Assembly: GCA_964011675.1 (NCBI GenBank) | Contig: CAXGPR010000007.1 | Span: 5,575-69,574, forward strand | DNA: 64,000 nucleotides | Direction: 5' to 3' | From: GCA-2693325 sp964011675 | Lineage (GTDB): Bacteria > Latescibacterota > UBA2968 > UBA8231 | Shown: piece by piece, positions 51,121 through 61,300 of the stretch | Position numbering within the stretch: the first letter of the stretch is position 1 | Layout of the letters: every line of letters starts with the position of its first letter | Notes under the pieces: model-generated | The model's input: the letters and a program-made list of their open reading frames with translations, nothing else | Told to the model about the DNA's origin: nothing | The model's database searches: none | Position numbers and translations under genes: made by a program

Positions 51121-53208
51121 CTAGTTGTCTTTTCCGTTGACTTTGGCGATAATCGCCTCAGTTACACTCCGAGGGACTTCGCTGTACTTAGCAAACTGCA
51201 AAGTAAATACTGCGCGTCCCTGAGTCAGGGAACGCAAACGCGTTGCGTATCCAAATGTCTCACTCAACGGAATGAAAGCCTTAATAACCTGAGCATCCGA
51301 ACGCGGATTCATACCTTGCACCTCGCCACGGTGAGAATTTAGGTCACCCATGACATCGCCCAAGTATTGCTCGGGAACAACTACTTCCAAATCCATAATG
51401 GGCTCCATGAGATAGGGATCAGACTTCGAAGCCCCGTCCTTAAAACCCATTGAACCAGCAACTTTAAACGCCATTTCCGAAGAGTCGACAGCATGCGAAG
51501 ATCCGTCGACGAGCGTCACCTTAACGTCTTCAATTGGATAGCCAGCAACAGGCCCCGTAGTCATCGCTTCAGCAATGCCATCGTGTGCGGGTTTAACAAA
51601 CTCACGTGGAACATTGCCACCAACGACTTTAGACTCAAAGACAAGTCCCGTTCCCGGTTCGCCGGGCTCAATCTCCAGTTCGACGTGCCCAAACTGACCG
51701 CGCCCACCAGACTGACGGACGAAACGACCCGTACCGTGAGCAGGATTGCGAAGCCCTTCCTTATAAGCGACTTGCGGTTGGCCAACGTTGGCTTCAACCT
51801 TAAACTCGCGAAAAAGACGATCTACAAGAATTTCCAAATGCAATTCGCCCATACCAGACATAACAGTCTGTCCAGTCTCATCGTCGACTCTCACCCTAAA
51901 CGTGGGATCTTCTTCACTCAACTTAGCAAGAGCGATATGTAGCTGCTCTTGATCCGCACGCGTCTTGGGCTCTATCGCCACGTGTATAACGGGCTCTGCA
52001 AACTCAATCTTTTCAAGAACTATCGGGTTTTTCTCGTCGCAAAGCGTATCGCCCGTAGTCGTGTCCTTTAGCCCAACAAGGGCAACAATGTCACCTGCAT
52101 AAGCTTGCTTTAACTCTGTCCGGTCGTTTGCATGCATTTCTACTAAACGAGAAACCCGCTCTCTCTTTTCAGTCATGACATTATACACATACGAACCCGC
52201 CTCAACCACTCCGGAGTATATACGTGCAAACGTCAAGCGCCCAACAAATGGATCTGTCATGACCTTAAAAGCCAAGGCTGAAAAAGGCGCACCATCGTCT
52301 GTCGCACGAACAGTTTCGTCCTCGGAGTTGGGAAGCGTACCATGCGTCTCTCCAATGTCAGCAGGAGAGGGCAAATAGTAAATTACCGCATCTAGCAACC
52401 GCTGAACGCCCTTGTACTTATACGCACTACCGCAGGCAACAGGGACGGCTTTCAGTGAAACTGTCGCTTGACGCAATGCCGAACGAATCTCTTCAGGACT
52501 AATTTCTTCACCCTCAAGAAATTTCTCCAACAGTCCGTCATCAAATTCAGCAACAGCATCAAGCATCTTTTCGCGATATTCTAAAGCCTGAGGCATCAAG
52601 TCTTCTGGAATCTCTCCCTCAACGAAAGTAGACCCCTGTGATGATTCCTCAAAGGTGACTGCTATCATTTCGATCAGATCAACCATGCCATTGAACGTCT
52701 CACCAGCTCCAATGGGCAACTGAATGGGAACAAAGTTGCTGCGTAGACGCTCTTCCAACATCTCTAGGACATTGTAGAAGTCTGCCCCACTACGGTCCAT
52801 CTTATTTACAAAAGCAATCCTTGGCACTCCATACTTGTCGGCTTGTCGCCATACCGTCTCCGATTGAGGTTCAACACCTCCCACAGCACAAAAAACGCCA
52901 ACAGCACCATCCAAAACGCGCAGAGACCGCTCAACCTCAGCAGTAAAGTCAACGTGTCCAGGTGTGTCGATAATATTTACTCGATGATCGTTCCACTCAC
53001 AGGCCGTTGCGGCGGATGTTATCGTTATCCCGCGCTCCCTTTCCTGCTCCATCCAGTCCATGGTTGCAGTGCCCTCATGAACCTCACCCATCCGATGCAA
53101 TCGCCCTGTATAATACAGAATGCGTTCCGTCGTCGTCGTCTTGCCTGCGTCAATGTGAGCAGCAATGCCGATATTACGGGTTCTTTCAAGTGAAAACTGA
53201 CGTGCCAT
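51121..53208 (-). CDS. fusA: Elongation factor G
   Basis: 695 residues: G1 AHIDAGKTTTTERIL, G2 ERERGITITSAAT, G3 DTPGHVDFT, G4 FVNKMDRSGADF, then domains II-V with GMGELHLEIL and the domain IV tip region HAVDSSEMAFKVAGS. GTP-driven translocase. A full-length, ordinary EF-G with no sign of the mitochondrial or EF-G2 split types. It lies 17 nt after rpsG. Confidence 0.98.
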   Translation of the reverse strand: MARQFSLERTRNIGIAAHIDAGKTTTTERILYYTGRLHRMGEVHEGTATMDWMEQERERGITITSAATACEWNDHRVNIIDTPGHVDFTAEVERSLRVLDGAVGVFCAVGGVEPQSETVWRQADKYGVPRIAFVNKMDRSGADFYNVLEMLEERLRSNFVPIQLPIGAGETFNGMVDLIEMIAVTFEESSQGSTFVEGEIPEDLMPQALEYREKMLDAVAEFDDGLLEKFLEGEEISPEEIRSALRQATVSLKAVPVACGSAYKYKGVQRLLDAVIYYLPSPADIGETHGTLPNSEDETVRATDDGAPFSALAFKVMTDPFVGRLTFARIYSGVVEAGSYVYNVMTEKRERVSRLVEMHANDRTELKQAYAGDIVALVGLKDTTTGDTLCDEKNPIVLEKIEFAEPVIHVAIEPKTRADQEQLHIALAKLSEEDPTFRVRVDDETGQTVMSGMGELHLEILVDRLFREFKVEANVGQPQVAYKEGLRNPAHGTGRFVRQSGGRGQFGHVELEIEPGEPGTGLVFESKVVGGNVPREFVKPAHDGIAEAMTTGPVAGYPIEDVKVTLVDGSSHAVDSSEMAFKVAGSMGFKDGASKSDPYLMEPIMDLEVVVPEQYLGDVMGDLNSHRGEVQGMNPRSDAQVIKAFIPLSETFGYATRLRSLTQGRAVFTLQFAKYSEVPRSVTEAIIAKVNGKDN

Positions 53209-53225
53209 CTTCTCTAGTCGCCTCT

Positions 53226-53696
53226 TTAAAATCTGTAGTGAGCAAAAGCTTTATTAGCTTCTGCCATGCGGTGAACGTCGTCACGCATTCGGACGGCGCC
53301 CCCCTCCCCCCTGGAAGCTGCAATAAATTCATTTGCCAAACGCTCGGCCATCGTCCGCTCAGAACGCTCACGGGCAAAACGTATCAACCAACGGATAGAG
53401 CGAGCAGTACGTTCATCGGGGCGAACCTCTACTGGGACTTGGTAAGTTTGACCACCCACGCGACGTGATTTGACCATCACCATAGGTTTGGCGTTCTCCA
53501 AAGCCTTCTGGAAAATATCAATAGCATCTTGACCCGCGCGCTCTTCCACCAAGTCAATGGCAAGATAGAAGATGCGCTCGGCTACGCTGCGCTTACCCTG
53601 CTTCATTAAGGAGTTTATAAAGCGAGCAGCCAACACATTATTGAACTTTGGATCCGGCAGTAACTTGCGCTTAATAGCTTTTTTACGACGCGACAT
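53226..53696 (-). CDS. rpsG: 30S ribosomal protein S7
   Basis: 156 residues: MSRRKKAIKRKLLPDPKFNN, INSLMKQGKRSVAERIFYLA, VKSRRVGGQTYQVPVEVRPDERTARSIRWL, and ANKAFAHYRF at the end. S7 nucleates the 30S head and in E. coli represses the str operon. Gap of 12 nt after rpsL. Confidence 0.97.
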   Translation of the reverse strand: MSRRKKAIKRKLLPDPKFNNVLAARFINSLMKQGKRSVAERIFYLAIDLVEERAGQDAIDIFQKALENAKPMVMVKSRRVGGQTYQVPVEVRPDERTARSIRWLIRFARERSERTMAERLANEFIAASRGEGGAVRMRDDVHRMAEANKAFAHYRF

Positions 53697-53708
53697 AATC
53701 CCCTCTTA

Positions 53709-54086
53709 TCAGCCCTTATCCGGTCTGCGAGCGCCATACTTCGAGCGCCCTTGTTTGCGATCAGCTACGCCGGTTGCGTCCAAAACGCCACGCACAATAT
53801 GGTAGCGAACACCTGGACAGTCTTTGACTCGACCACCTCTAACCAAGACGATAGAGTGCTCTTGCAACGTGTGTCCCTCACCGGGAACATAGGCGGTTAC
53901 TTCAATGCCAGTGGTGAGTCTTACGCGCGCCATTTTGCGTAGGGCAGAATTAGGTTTTTTAGGCGTTGTCGTGAAAACACGCGTGCAAACACCACGACGT
54001 TGCGGGCAGCTTTCAAGCGCCGGCGCATCGGTCTTTTTCAGCGTATTGCTTCGGCCTTTTCGGACCAGTTGGCTAATTGTTGGCAA
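53709..54086 (-). CDS. rpsL: 30S ribosomal protein S12
   Basis: 125 residues from TTG 54086, with GGGAG about 10 nt upstream; no better ATG exists. MPTISQLVRKGR, TTPKKPNSALRKMARVRL and VLVRGGRVKDCPGVRYHIVRGVLD are conserved; the lysines at the two streptomycin positions (KKPNS and GGRVKD) are the sensitive type. S12 controls decoding accuracy. A promoter candidate lies in the 75-nt gap after rpoC. Confidence 0.97.
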   Translation of the reverse strand: MPTISQLVRKGRSNTLKKTDAPALESCPQRRGVCTRVFTTTPKKPNSALRKMARVRLTTGIEVTAYVPGEGHTLQEHSIVLVRGGRVKDCPGVRYHIVRGVLDATGVADRKQGRSKYGARRPDKG

Positions 54087-54128
54087 AGACTTTTTTCTCC
54101 CTTAATTGCGCATAAACAGCAAACACAA

Positions 54129-54157
54129 AAGTTAAACGCATATCAAATAACTGTCAA
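54129..54157 (-). promoter_or_regulatory. Promoter candidate for the str operon (rpsL onward)
   Basis: On the - strand TTGACA (54157-54152), a perfect -35 box, is followed after 17 nt by TAACTT (54134-54129), 43 nt before the rpsL start. It begins 5 nt after the rpoC stop. It would let rpsL-fusA-tuf and later genes be transcribed independently of rpoBC. Confidence 0.5.
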
Positions 54158-54161
54158 TACT

Positions 54162-57100
54162 TTATTCGTCAAGAACACCTGTTTCTTCACTGGTAACAAC
54201 TCCTTCACCGTCTCCGGAAACTTCGACTTCTTCATTACCTGAACCAACCAGATCTTCGTAATCGGCACCGCGATAAATGTCCGATCCCGTACCTGCAGGA
54301 ATGAGCCGCCCTATAATAACATTTTCCTTCAAGCCACGCAGGTGATCGACTTTCCCCTGCACCGCCGCTTCTGTAAGCACACGCGTTGTTTCTTGGAAAG
54401 AGGCAGCAGATATGAAACTATCTGTCCGCAAAGAAGCCCGTGTGATACCGAGCAATATGGGCTGACAGGTTGCAGGATCTCCACCTTCACCAAGGACCTT
54501 CTCGTTCTCTTTATTAAAACGAATTTTATCAACCTCTTCACCTTCGAGGAAGTTGGTATCACCCGGATCAATAATCTTCACCTTCTGTAGCATCTGACGA
54601 ACAATCGTTTCAATGTGCTTATCATTAATCTCTACAGCCTGCAAGCGATACACATCCTGGATCTCGTTCACCAAGTATTCTTGAACTTTGTTCGTGCCTT
54701 GAACTTTCAGAATATCGTGAGGATTGACCGAACCTTCTGATAGCCGTTCACCTGCTACAACCCGATCCCCCTCGTGCACTCTCAAGTGCTTCCCATATGG
54801 CACAAGATATTTCTTCTCTTCTTCATCAATGGACGTTACGATCAATTCGCGATTGCCTCGAACTATGCCACCGAAACGAACCGTTCCGTCAATCTCAGAA
54901 ATAACAGCGGGCTCTTTAGGTCTACGAGCTTCAAATAGTTCTGCGACACGCGGCAAACCACCCGTGATATCTCGCGTTTTCGAACGTTCACGGGGGATTT
55001 TAACAAGCACTTGGCCAGGTTGGATATCAGAATCATCCGAAACTAATAAACGAGCCCCAACGGGAATGTGGTAAGAGCGCGTCCCTCGCTCATCGCTAGA
55101 AATCTCAATGAGTGGGTTCAAGGTGCGATCGCGCTGCTCAACAATCGTACGCGTACTCATCCCCGTAGTTTCCTCAAATTCCTCACGCATTGTGACGCCG
55201 TCGATAATATCGACAAAGCGAACTGAACCCGAACGGTCAGAGACGATTACGTTACTGTAGGGATCCCACTCATACAGCACAGAATCCGATTCGACATCTT
55301 GCCCATCTACAACTTTGAGTAAAGCACCATACGGAACAACAATCCGTGAACGGACGCGATTTTGTTCGTCGAGTAGCTCGATCTCGCCATTGCGTCCCAA
55401 CACGGTAGTTCCTAAGTCGGGATTCTCTACTGTATCGACATCGACAAAGTTAACAGATCCGACTCGGCGCGCTAAAATCTGCGAATTTTCGGCGATGCGA
55501 CTAGCAGTGCCACCTATGTGAAATGTCCTCAACGTGAGCTGCGTACCCGGTTCTCCGATACTCTGTGCAGCAACGACGCCTACCGCTTCGCCAATATTTA
55601 CCAGCTGGCCCGTCGCCATGTTACGACCATAGCAGTTGGCACACACACCGCGGTCCGACTCACAGGTTAACACAGACCGAATCTGCACTTCTTCTACGTC
55701 TTCAGCCTGAGAGATACGATGCGCATCAGCCTCTTCCAGTAGTTGACCGACCTTCATAACGACCTCACCGTTCGCGTCAACAACGTCTTCCTGCAATACG
55801 CGACCAACGATTCGATCAGCCAAAGGCTGAATGACTTCCTCGCCATCCTTTAAAGCTCCGACCCACAAGCCTTGGCTCGTGCCACAGTCGATTTCGCTTA
55901 TAACGACGTCTTGAGCAACATCCACCATTCGGCGCGTTAAATAACCGGCTTCGGCGGTTTTCAATGCCGTATCCGCCAGCCCCTTACGCGCTCCGTGGGT
56001 TGAGATAAAGTACTCCAACACCGAAAGTCCCTCCTTAAAAGAAGCGATAATCGGCGTCTCAATAATTTCACCAACGGCACCTGTCAGCTTTTTCTGAGGC
56101 TTGTTCATTAAGCCTCGCATACCACCCAACTGCTTGATCTGGTCTTCACTACCGCGAGCACCGGAATCTTTCATTATGTAGACAGAGTTGAAACCTTCCT
56201 CGGCCGCTTCGAGGGTCCCCTGCACGGCACGAGAGACGCTTGAAGTAGCACGCGTCCATACGTCTATTATCTTGTTATAGCGCTCTCCATCAGTTATTAT
56301 ACCATTGGCGAACTGATCGCGAATCTTTTCGACTTCTCCTAAAGCTTCGTCTATGAGATCCGTCTTTGAATCAGGCACGACTACATCATCAATTGATATA
56401 GTTATGCCTGCCATCGTTGCATAGTTATAGCCGACACGCTTCAAGTTATCTACAAATTCGGCAGTCCGACGATTTCCTAGCAATCGGTGCACATCGGCAG
56501 TGATCTTTTTGATGTCACCCTTGTCGATAGTACGGTTGATAAAGCCCATATCAGACGGAAGCACTTCATTGAAAATCAGTCTGCCAACGGTCGTATCGAT
56601 GATTTCACCTTCAATGCGCACTTTAATTGGCTGATGTAAGGTAATACCATCCGATTCGTAAGCTGAACGAGCATCCAACACGTTGGCGAAGCAACGCTCT
56701 TCTTTCCCCTCTTCGCTGAAACGCACCTTAGTTAAGTAGTAGCAACCCAGCACAATATCTTGCGGGTTATCCATGATAACCGGCTCGCCATCAGCCGGTT
56801 TTAAGATATTGTTTGCTGCAAGCATGAGCAGGCGCGCTTCAATCTGCGCTTCAAATGACAGCGGAACGTGCACCGCCATCTGATCTCCGTCAAAATCTGC
56901 GTTAAATGCGGCACAAACCAAGGGGTGCAAGCGAATCGCCTTGCCCTCTACGAGGCTCGGCTGAAAAGCCTGAATACCGAGTCGGTGCAGAGTCGGAGCC
57001 CTGTTCAACATAACGCAGTGGTCTTGGATAATCTCCTCGAGAATATCCCAGACTTCAGGACGCTCACGCTCGACCAGTTTTTTAGCACTTTTAACGGTTT

Positions 57101-58265
57101 GAACCAGGCCTTTCTCTTCAAGCTTTTTGATTACGAATGGCTTAAAGAGCTCTAGCGCCATGCTTTTAGGTAAACCACACTGATGCAGTTTCAGTTCGGG
57201 CCCCACCACAATAACCGAGCGCCCCGAATAATCGACACGCTTACCCAACAGGTTTTGACGAAAACGGCCTTGCTTACCCTTCAGCAAGTCACTCAAAGAT
57301 TTGAGAGACCGATTTCCGTCTCCTCGCACCGCACGCGACCGGCGACCGTTGTCGAACAGGGCATCGACAGCCTCCTGCAACATGCGCTTCTCATTGCGCA
57401 AAATGACTTCGGGCGCCTTGATTTGAATCAGCTTTTTTAGCCTATTGTTACGGTTGATGACCCGACGGTATAGGTCGTTCAAATCCGAAGTAGCAAATCG
57501 CCCACCTTCCAGTGGTACAAGCGGGCGTAAGTCGGGTGGGATTATTGGAATGTTGTCCAAGATCATCCATTCGGGACGATTCTCAGACTGACGGAATGCT
57601 TCAACCACCTTGAGACGCTTTAACGCTTCCTGTTTCCTCTGAACAGAGGTTTCCATACGCACTTGCGTACGCAGTTCAGCAGAGAGCTCTTCAATGTCAA
57701 TCTCGGCTAGCAGGTTCATTACTGCCGGCGCCCCCATATCAACCTCAGGATCATATCCTTCTTCCTGTAAATCGATCAGTTCTTCTTCAGTGAGAAGCTG
57801 AAAACGCTCGACATCTGGTGCATCTTTGGGGTCGGATACAACATAGGATTCGTAGTAGAGAACACGCTCCAGATTACGCATCGATATATCGAGCAGCGCG
57901 CCAATTCGAGAAGGTAGTGACTTAAAATACCAGATGTGAGATACCGGTACAGCCAGTTCAATATGACCGAGGCGCTCGCGACGAACTTTCGCCTGCGTAA
58001 CCTCAACACCACAGCGATCGCATACGACACCCCGATAGCGAATGCCCTTGTATTTGCCGCAGTGGCAATTCCAGTCTTTTACTGGACCAAATATACGTTC
58101 GCAAAACAAACCATCGCGTTCTGGCTTAAAAGAACGGTAATTGATAGTCTCGGGTTTTGTCACTTCCCCATGTGACCAAGCCCGAATGGTATCGGGCGAA
58201 GCCAATTGGATGCGAATCGAGTCAAAATCTGTTGGTTTTCTTGATGCACTAGCGGTCTTTAACAC
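54162..58265 (-). CDS. rpoC: RNA polymerase beta' subunit
   Basis: 1367 residues. N-terminal zinc site CHCGKYKGIRYRGVVCDRCG, the clamp helices, the catalytic loop NADFDGDQMAVH with three Mg-binding Asp residues, the bridge helix/trigger loop region (GARKGLADTALKTAEAGYLTRRM), a second zinc site (CESDRGVCANCYGRN) and the C-terminal LPRVAELFEARRPKEPA are present. Size and order are ordinary, with a short acidic tail. Start is GTG 58265 after GGGGG; an overlapping ATG is out of frame. It lies 42 nt after rpoB. Confidence 0.98.
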   Translation of the reverse strand: MLKTASASRKPTDFDSIRIQLASPDTIRAWSHGEVTKPETINYRSFKPERDGLFCERIFGPVKDWNCHCGKYKGIRYRGVVCDRCGVEVTQAKVRRERLGHIELAVPVSHIWYFKSLPSRIGALLDISMRNLERVLYYESYVVSDPKDAPDVERFQLLTEEELIDLQEEGYDPEVDMGAPAVMNLLAEIDIEELSAELRTQVRMETSVQRKQEALKRLKVVEAFRQSENRPEWMILDNIPIIPPDLRPLVPLEGGRFATSDLNDLYRRVINRNNRLKKLIQIKAPEVILRNEKRMLQEAVDALFDNGRRSRAVRGDGNRSLKSLSDLLKGKQGRFRQNLLGKRVDYSGRSVIVVGPELKLHQCGLPKSMALELFKPFVIKKLEEKGLVQTVKSAKKLVERERPEVWDILEEIIQDHCVMLNRAPTLHRLGIQAFQPSLVEGKAIRLHPLVCAAFNADFDGDQMAVHVPLSFEAQIEARLLMLAANNILKPADGEPVIMDNPQDIVLGCYYLTKVRFSEEGKEERCFANVLDARSAYESDGITLHQPIKVRIEGEIIDTTVGRLIFNEVLPSDMGFINRTIDKGDIKKITADVHRLLGNRRTAEFVDNLKRVGYNYATMAGITISIDDVVVPDSKTDLIDEALGEVEKIRDQFANGIITDGERYNKIIDVWTRATSSVSRAVQGTLEAAEEGFNSVYIMKDSGARGSEDQIKQLGGMRGLMNKPQKKLTGAVGEIIETPIIASFKEGLSVLEYFISTHGARKGLADTALKTAEAGYLTRRMVDVAQDVVISEIDCGTSQGLWVGALKDGEEVIQPLADRIVGRVLQEDVVDANGEVVMKVGQLLEEADAHRISQAEDVEEVQIRSVLTCESDRGVCANCYGRNMATGQLVNIGEAVGVVAAQSIGEPGTQLTLRTFHIGGTASRIAENSQILARRVGSVNFVDVDTVENPDLGTTVLGRNGEIELLDEQNRVRSRIVVPYGALLKVVDGQDVESDSVLYEWDPYSNVIVSDRSGSVRFVDIIDGVTMREEFEETTGMSTRTIVEQRDRTLNPLIEISSDERGTRSYHIPVGARLLVSDDSDIQPGQVLVKIPRERSKTRDITGGLPRVAELFEARRPKEPAVISEIDGTVRFGGIVRGNRELIVTSIDEEEKKYLVPYGKHLRVHEGDRVVAGERLSEGSVNPHDILKVQGTNKVQEYLVNEIQDVYRLQAVEINDKHIETIVRQMLQKVKIIDPGDTNFLEGEEVDKIRFNKENEKVLGEGGDPATCQPILLGITRASLRTDSFISAASFQETTRVLTEAAVQGKVDHLRGLKENVIIGRLIPAGTGSDIYRGADYEDLVGSGNEEVEVSGDGEGVVTSEETGVLDE

Positions 58266-58307
58266 ATCAGCCCCCTTTGCGTATAGACCTTTGCGGATCC
58301 GCTCAGA

Positions 58308-61300
58308 TTAGTAAGTTTCAATGAGTCTGCTGTCTTCCAGTATGACGTCCAGGCATAGGCTCTGAAGTTCTTTAACCAAGACGTTAAACGATTCGGGTAT
58401 GCCCGGCTCAGGCGGGTTATCTCCCTTGACGATTGCTTCGTATATCTTTGACCTACCTGCTACGTCATCAGATTTAACCGTCAACATTTCTTGCAGCGTA
58501 TAAGCCGCACCGTATGCTTCCAGAGCCCAAACTTCCATCTCGCCAAAGCGCTGGCCGCCAAACTGCGCTTTTCCGCCCAGCGGCTGCTGGGTGACTAGTG
58601 AATACGGGCCTATTGAACGAGCGTGGATTTTGTCCGCCACGAGGTGTGACAGCTTGAGCATGTATATATAGCCGACAGTGACGCGCTTGTCTAGCTTGTC
58701 TCCCGTTCGGCCATCATACAGCACCTGCTTACCGTCTTCGGCTAAACCCGCATCTTTTAAAAGCCCTTTCACCTCGCTCAGCTCAGCACCATCAAAGACG
58801 GGCGTAGAGACATGCATTCCTAGGGCACTAGCTGCCATACCCAAGTGCGTTTCAAAAATCTGGCCGAGATTCATACGCGACGGCACACCAAGCGGGTTGA
58901 GTACGATATCGACTGGCCTGCCGTCCTCTCCAAATGGCATATCTTCTTCGGGGGCGATGTGGGCGACAACGCCTTTGTTACCGTGACGGCCAGCCATCTT
59001 ATCCCCAACTGACAGCTTGCGCTTCTTAGCCACGTACACCTTGACAAGCTGAGCAATACCAGGCGGCAACTCATCACCGCGCGTTAGACGCTCAATATCG
59101 CGCTCTTTCTGCTCGTCTACCAGTTGTAGCTGTTCACCGGCATATCGCAATAGTTGATCAACACGCGCGTCGACGTCATCTTCTCCAGTCCAACCGTCAT
59201 CCGGAGCGACTGAAGTAAAATCAATGCGTTCTAAAAGGCGTTCGCTCATTTGAGTGCCTTCACGAACAACAACACTGTCGTCTTCCAGTGAACGCAAACG
59301 CCCCAGCTTTCGATCACCAACTATGTCGACCAACATCTGATTACGCTCGTTTAAAAGGCGCTCTTTTTTGCTCTCTGCCTCAGTTTCTATATCAGCAATC
59401 GCGTTTTTTTCTTTACGGCGAGATCCTTCACTCCTCTCCTTCCGAGAAAAAACCTTGCGATCAATCACAACACCCTCCATGCCCGGAGGTGCTTTAAGCG
59501 AGGCATCTCTGACGTCTCCAGCCTTTTCACCGAAAATGGCTCTCAGTAAACGCTCTTCAGGAGAAAGTTCGCTCTCACCCTTAGGAGTAACCTTACCGAC
59601 CAAAATGTCGCCGGGGCCCACTTCGGCACCAACTCGTATAATTCCTTCATCATCGATATTGCGAATAGCGGTCTCACTCACATTGGGAATCTCGCGCGTT
59701 ATTTCCTCCTGACCGCGCTTGGTATCGCGCACCTGCAATTCGAATTCTTCTATGTGAATTGAGGTGAATACATCGCGCTTCAGCAACCGCTCGCTAATTA
59801 TTATGGCATCTTCAAAGTTATAACCATTCCAAGGCATAAATGCGACACGTACATTCATACCAAGTGCAAGGTCTCCACGTTCGGTAGCAGCCCCATCGGC
59901 AAGCGGCTCGCCCTTGTCAACCGTATCCCCAACTTTGACCAATGGCCGCTGGTTGATACAGCAATCTTGATTAGAACGGGCAAATTTTGTGAGCTTATAC
60001 TCGTCGGTGTCAGCAATATCCAATGGAGTCAACGGCGTGCTGTGTTTCTTATCGCGCTGAACGACGACACGATTTGCGCTCACACTGACAACCTGACCCG
60101 GATTCCGGGCAACAATTACTGCACCTGAATCACGAGCGACTTTGCTTTCCATACCCGTCCCGACAAAAGGAGCCTGCGTGAAAAGTAGAGGCACCGCTTG
60201 GCGCTGCATGTTCGAACCCATCAGCGCACGGTTAGCATCATCGTGTTCAAGAAATGGAATTAGCGCAGCTGCGGCACTAACCAACTGCTTGGGCGACACA
60301 TCCATGTATTCTAGCTCGTCAGGCGTGACCATTGGATAGTCATCGCGACGACGCGCTTTTACAAGTGGATTGACGAAATTACCTTTCTCGTCAATAGGTG
60401 CATTCGCTTGGGCAATGGTGTATTTGTCCTCTTCGGCTGCCGTAAGAAACTCTATTTCGTTTGAAACCCGTCCATTAATGACCCTGCGGTAAGGCGTTTC
60501 CAAAAAGCCGAATGCGTTTACACGAGCATACGTGCTTAGCGAGGAAATTAGGCCAATATTTGGCCCCTCAGGCGTCTCAATGGGACAGATACGACCGTAA
60601 TGCGTGTAATGTACATCCCGCACTTCAAAACCAGCTCGATCGCGGCTTAGTCCACCCGGACCTAAAGCACTCAAACGGCGCTTGTGTGTGAGTTCGTCTA
60701 GCGGGTTGGTCTGCTGCATGAATTGCGACAGCTGACTGGAACCAAAAAACGCCTGGACAACCGTTGAAACAGTGCGTGCATTAACCAAGTCATGTGGAGT
60801 TACCTGATCCTCATCGCGTAAACTCATTCGCTCACGAATAGTGCGCGACATACGCGTTAAGCCTATGCTGAATTGGTTGGCCAGCAACTCACCCACTAAA
60901 CGCACGCGGCGGTTACCGAGATGATCTATATCGTCGGTGTTGCCCTGTCCAACACGCAATCCCATGAGATAGCGAATAATTGAGAGGAAATCCTCCATAT
61001 ACAAAATAGTGCTCTCAAAGGGAATGCCGACATCTAACCGCCGGTTGATGCGATACCGCCCAACGTCACCCAAGTTATAGCGTTTAGGTTGAAAGAAAAG
61101 CCGTTCAAGCAGGCCGCGTGCTGTTTCAATATTAGGGGGATCACCGGGACGAAGCAGGTTGTAAACACGCGTTAAAGCGTCTTCCTCACCTTCACTCGGA
61201 TCTTTATTAAGCGTATTCTCCATGATGCCCGGATCGTTGCCTTGCGGAGCAACCAGCACAGAGATTTTCTTAATACCGGCTTCCTGAAGTGCCGCAACGT

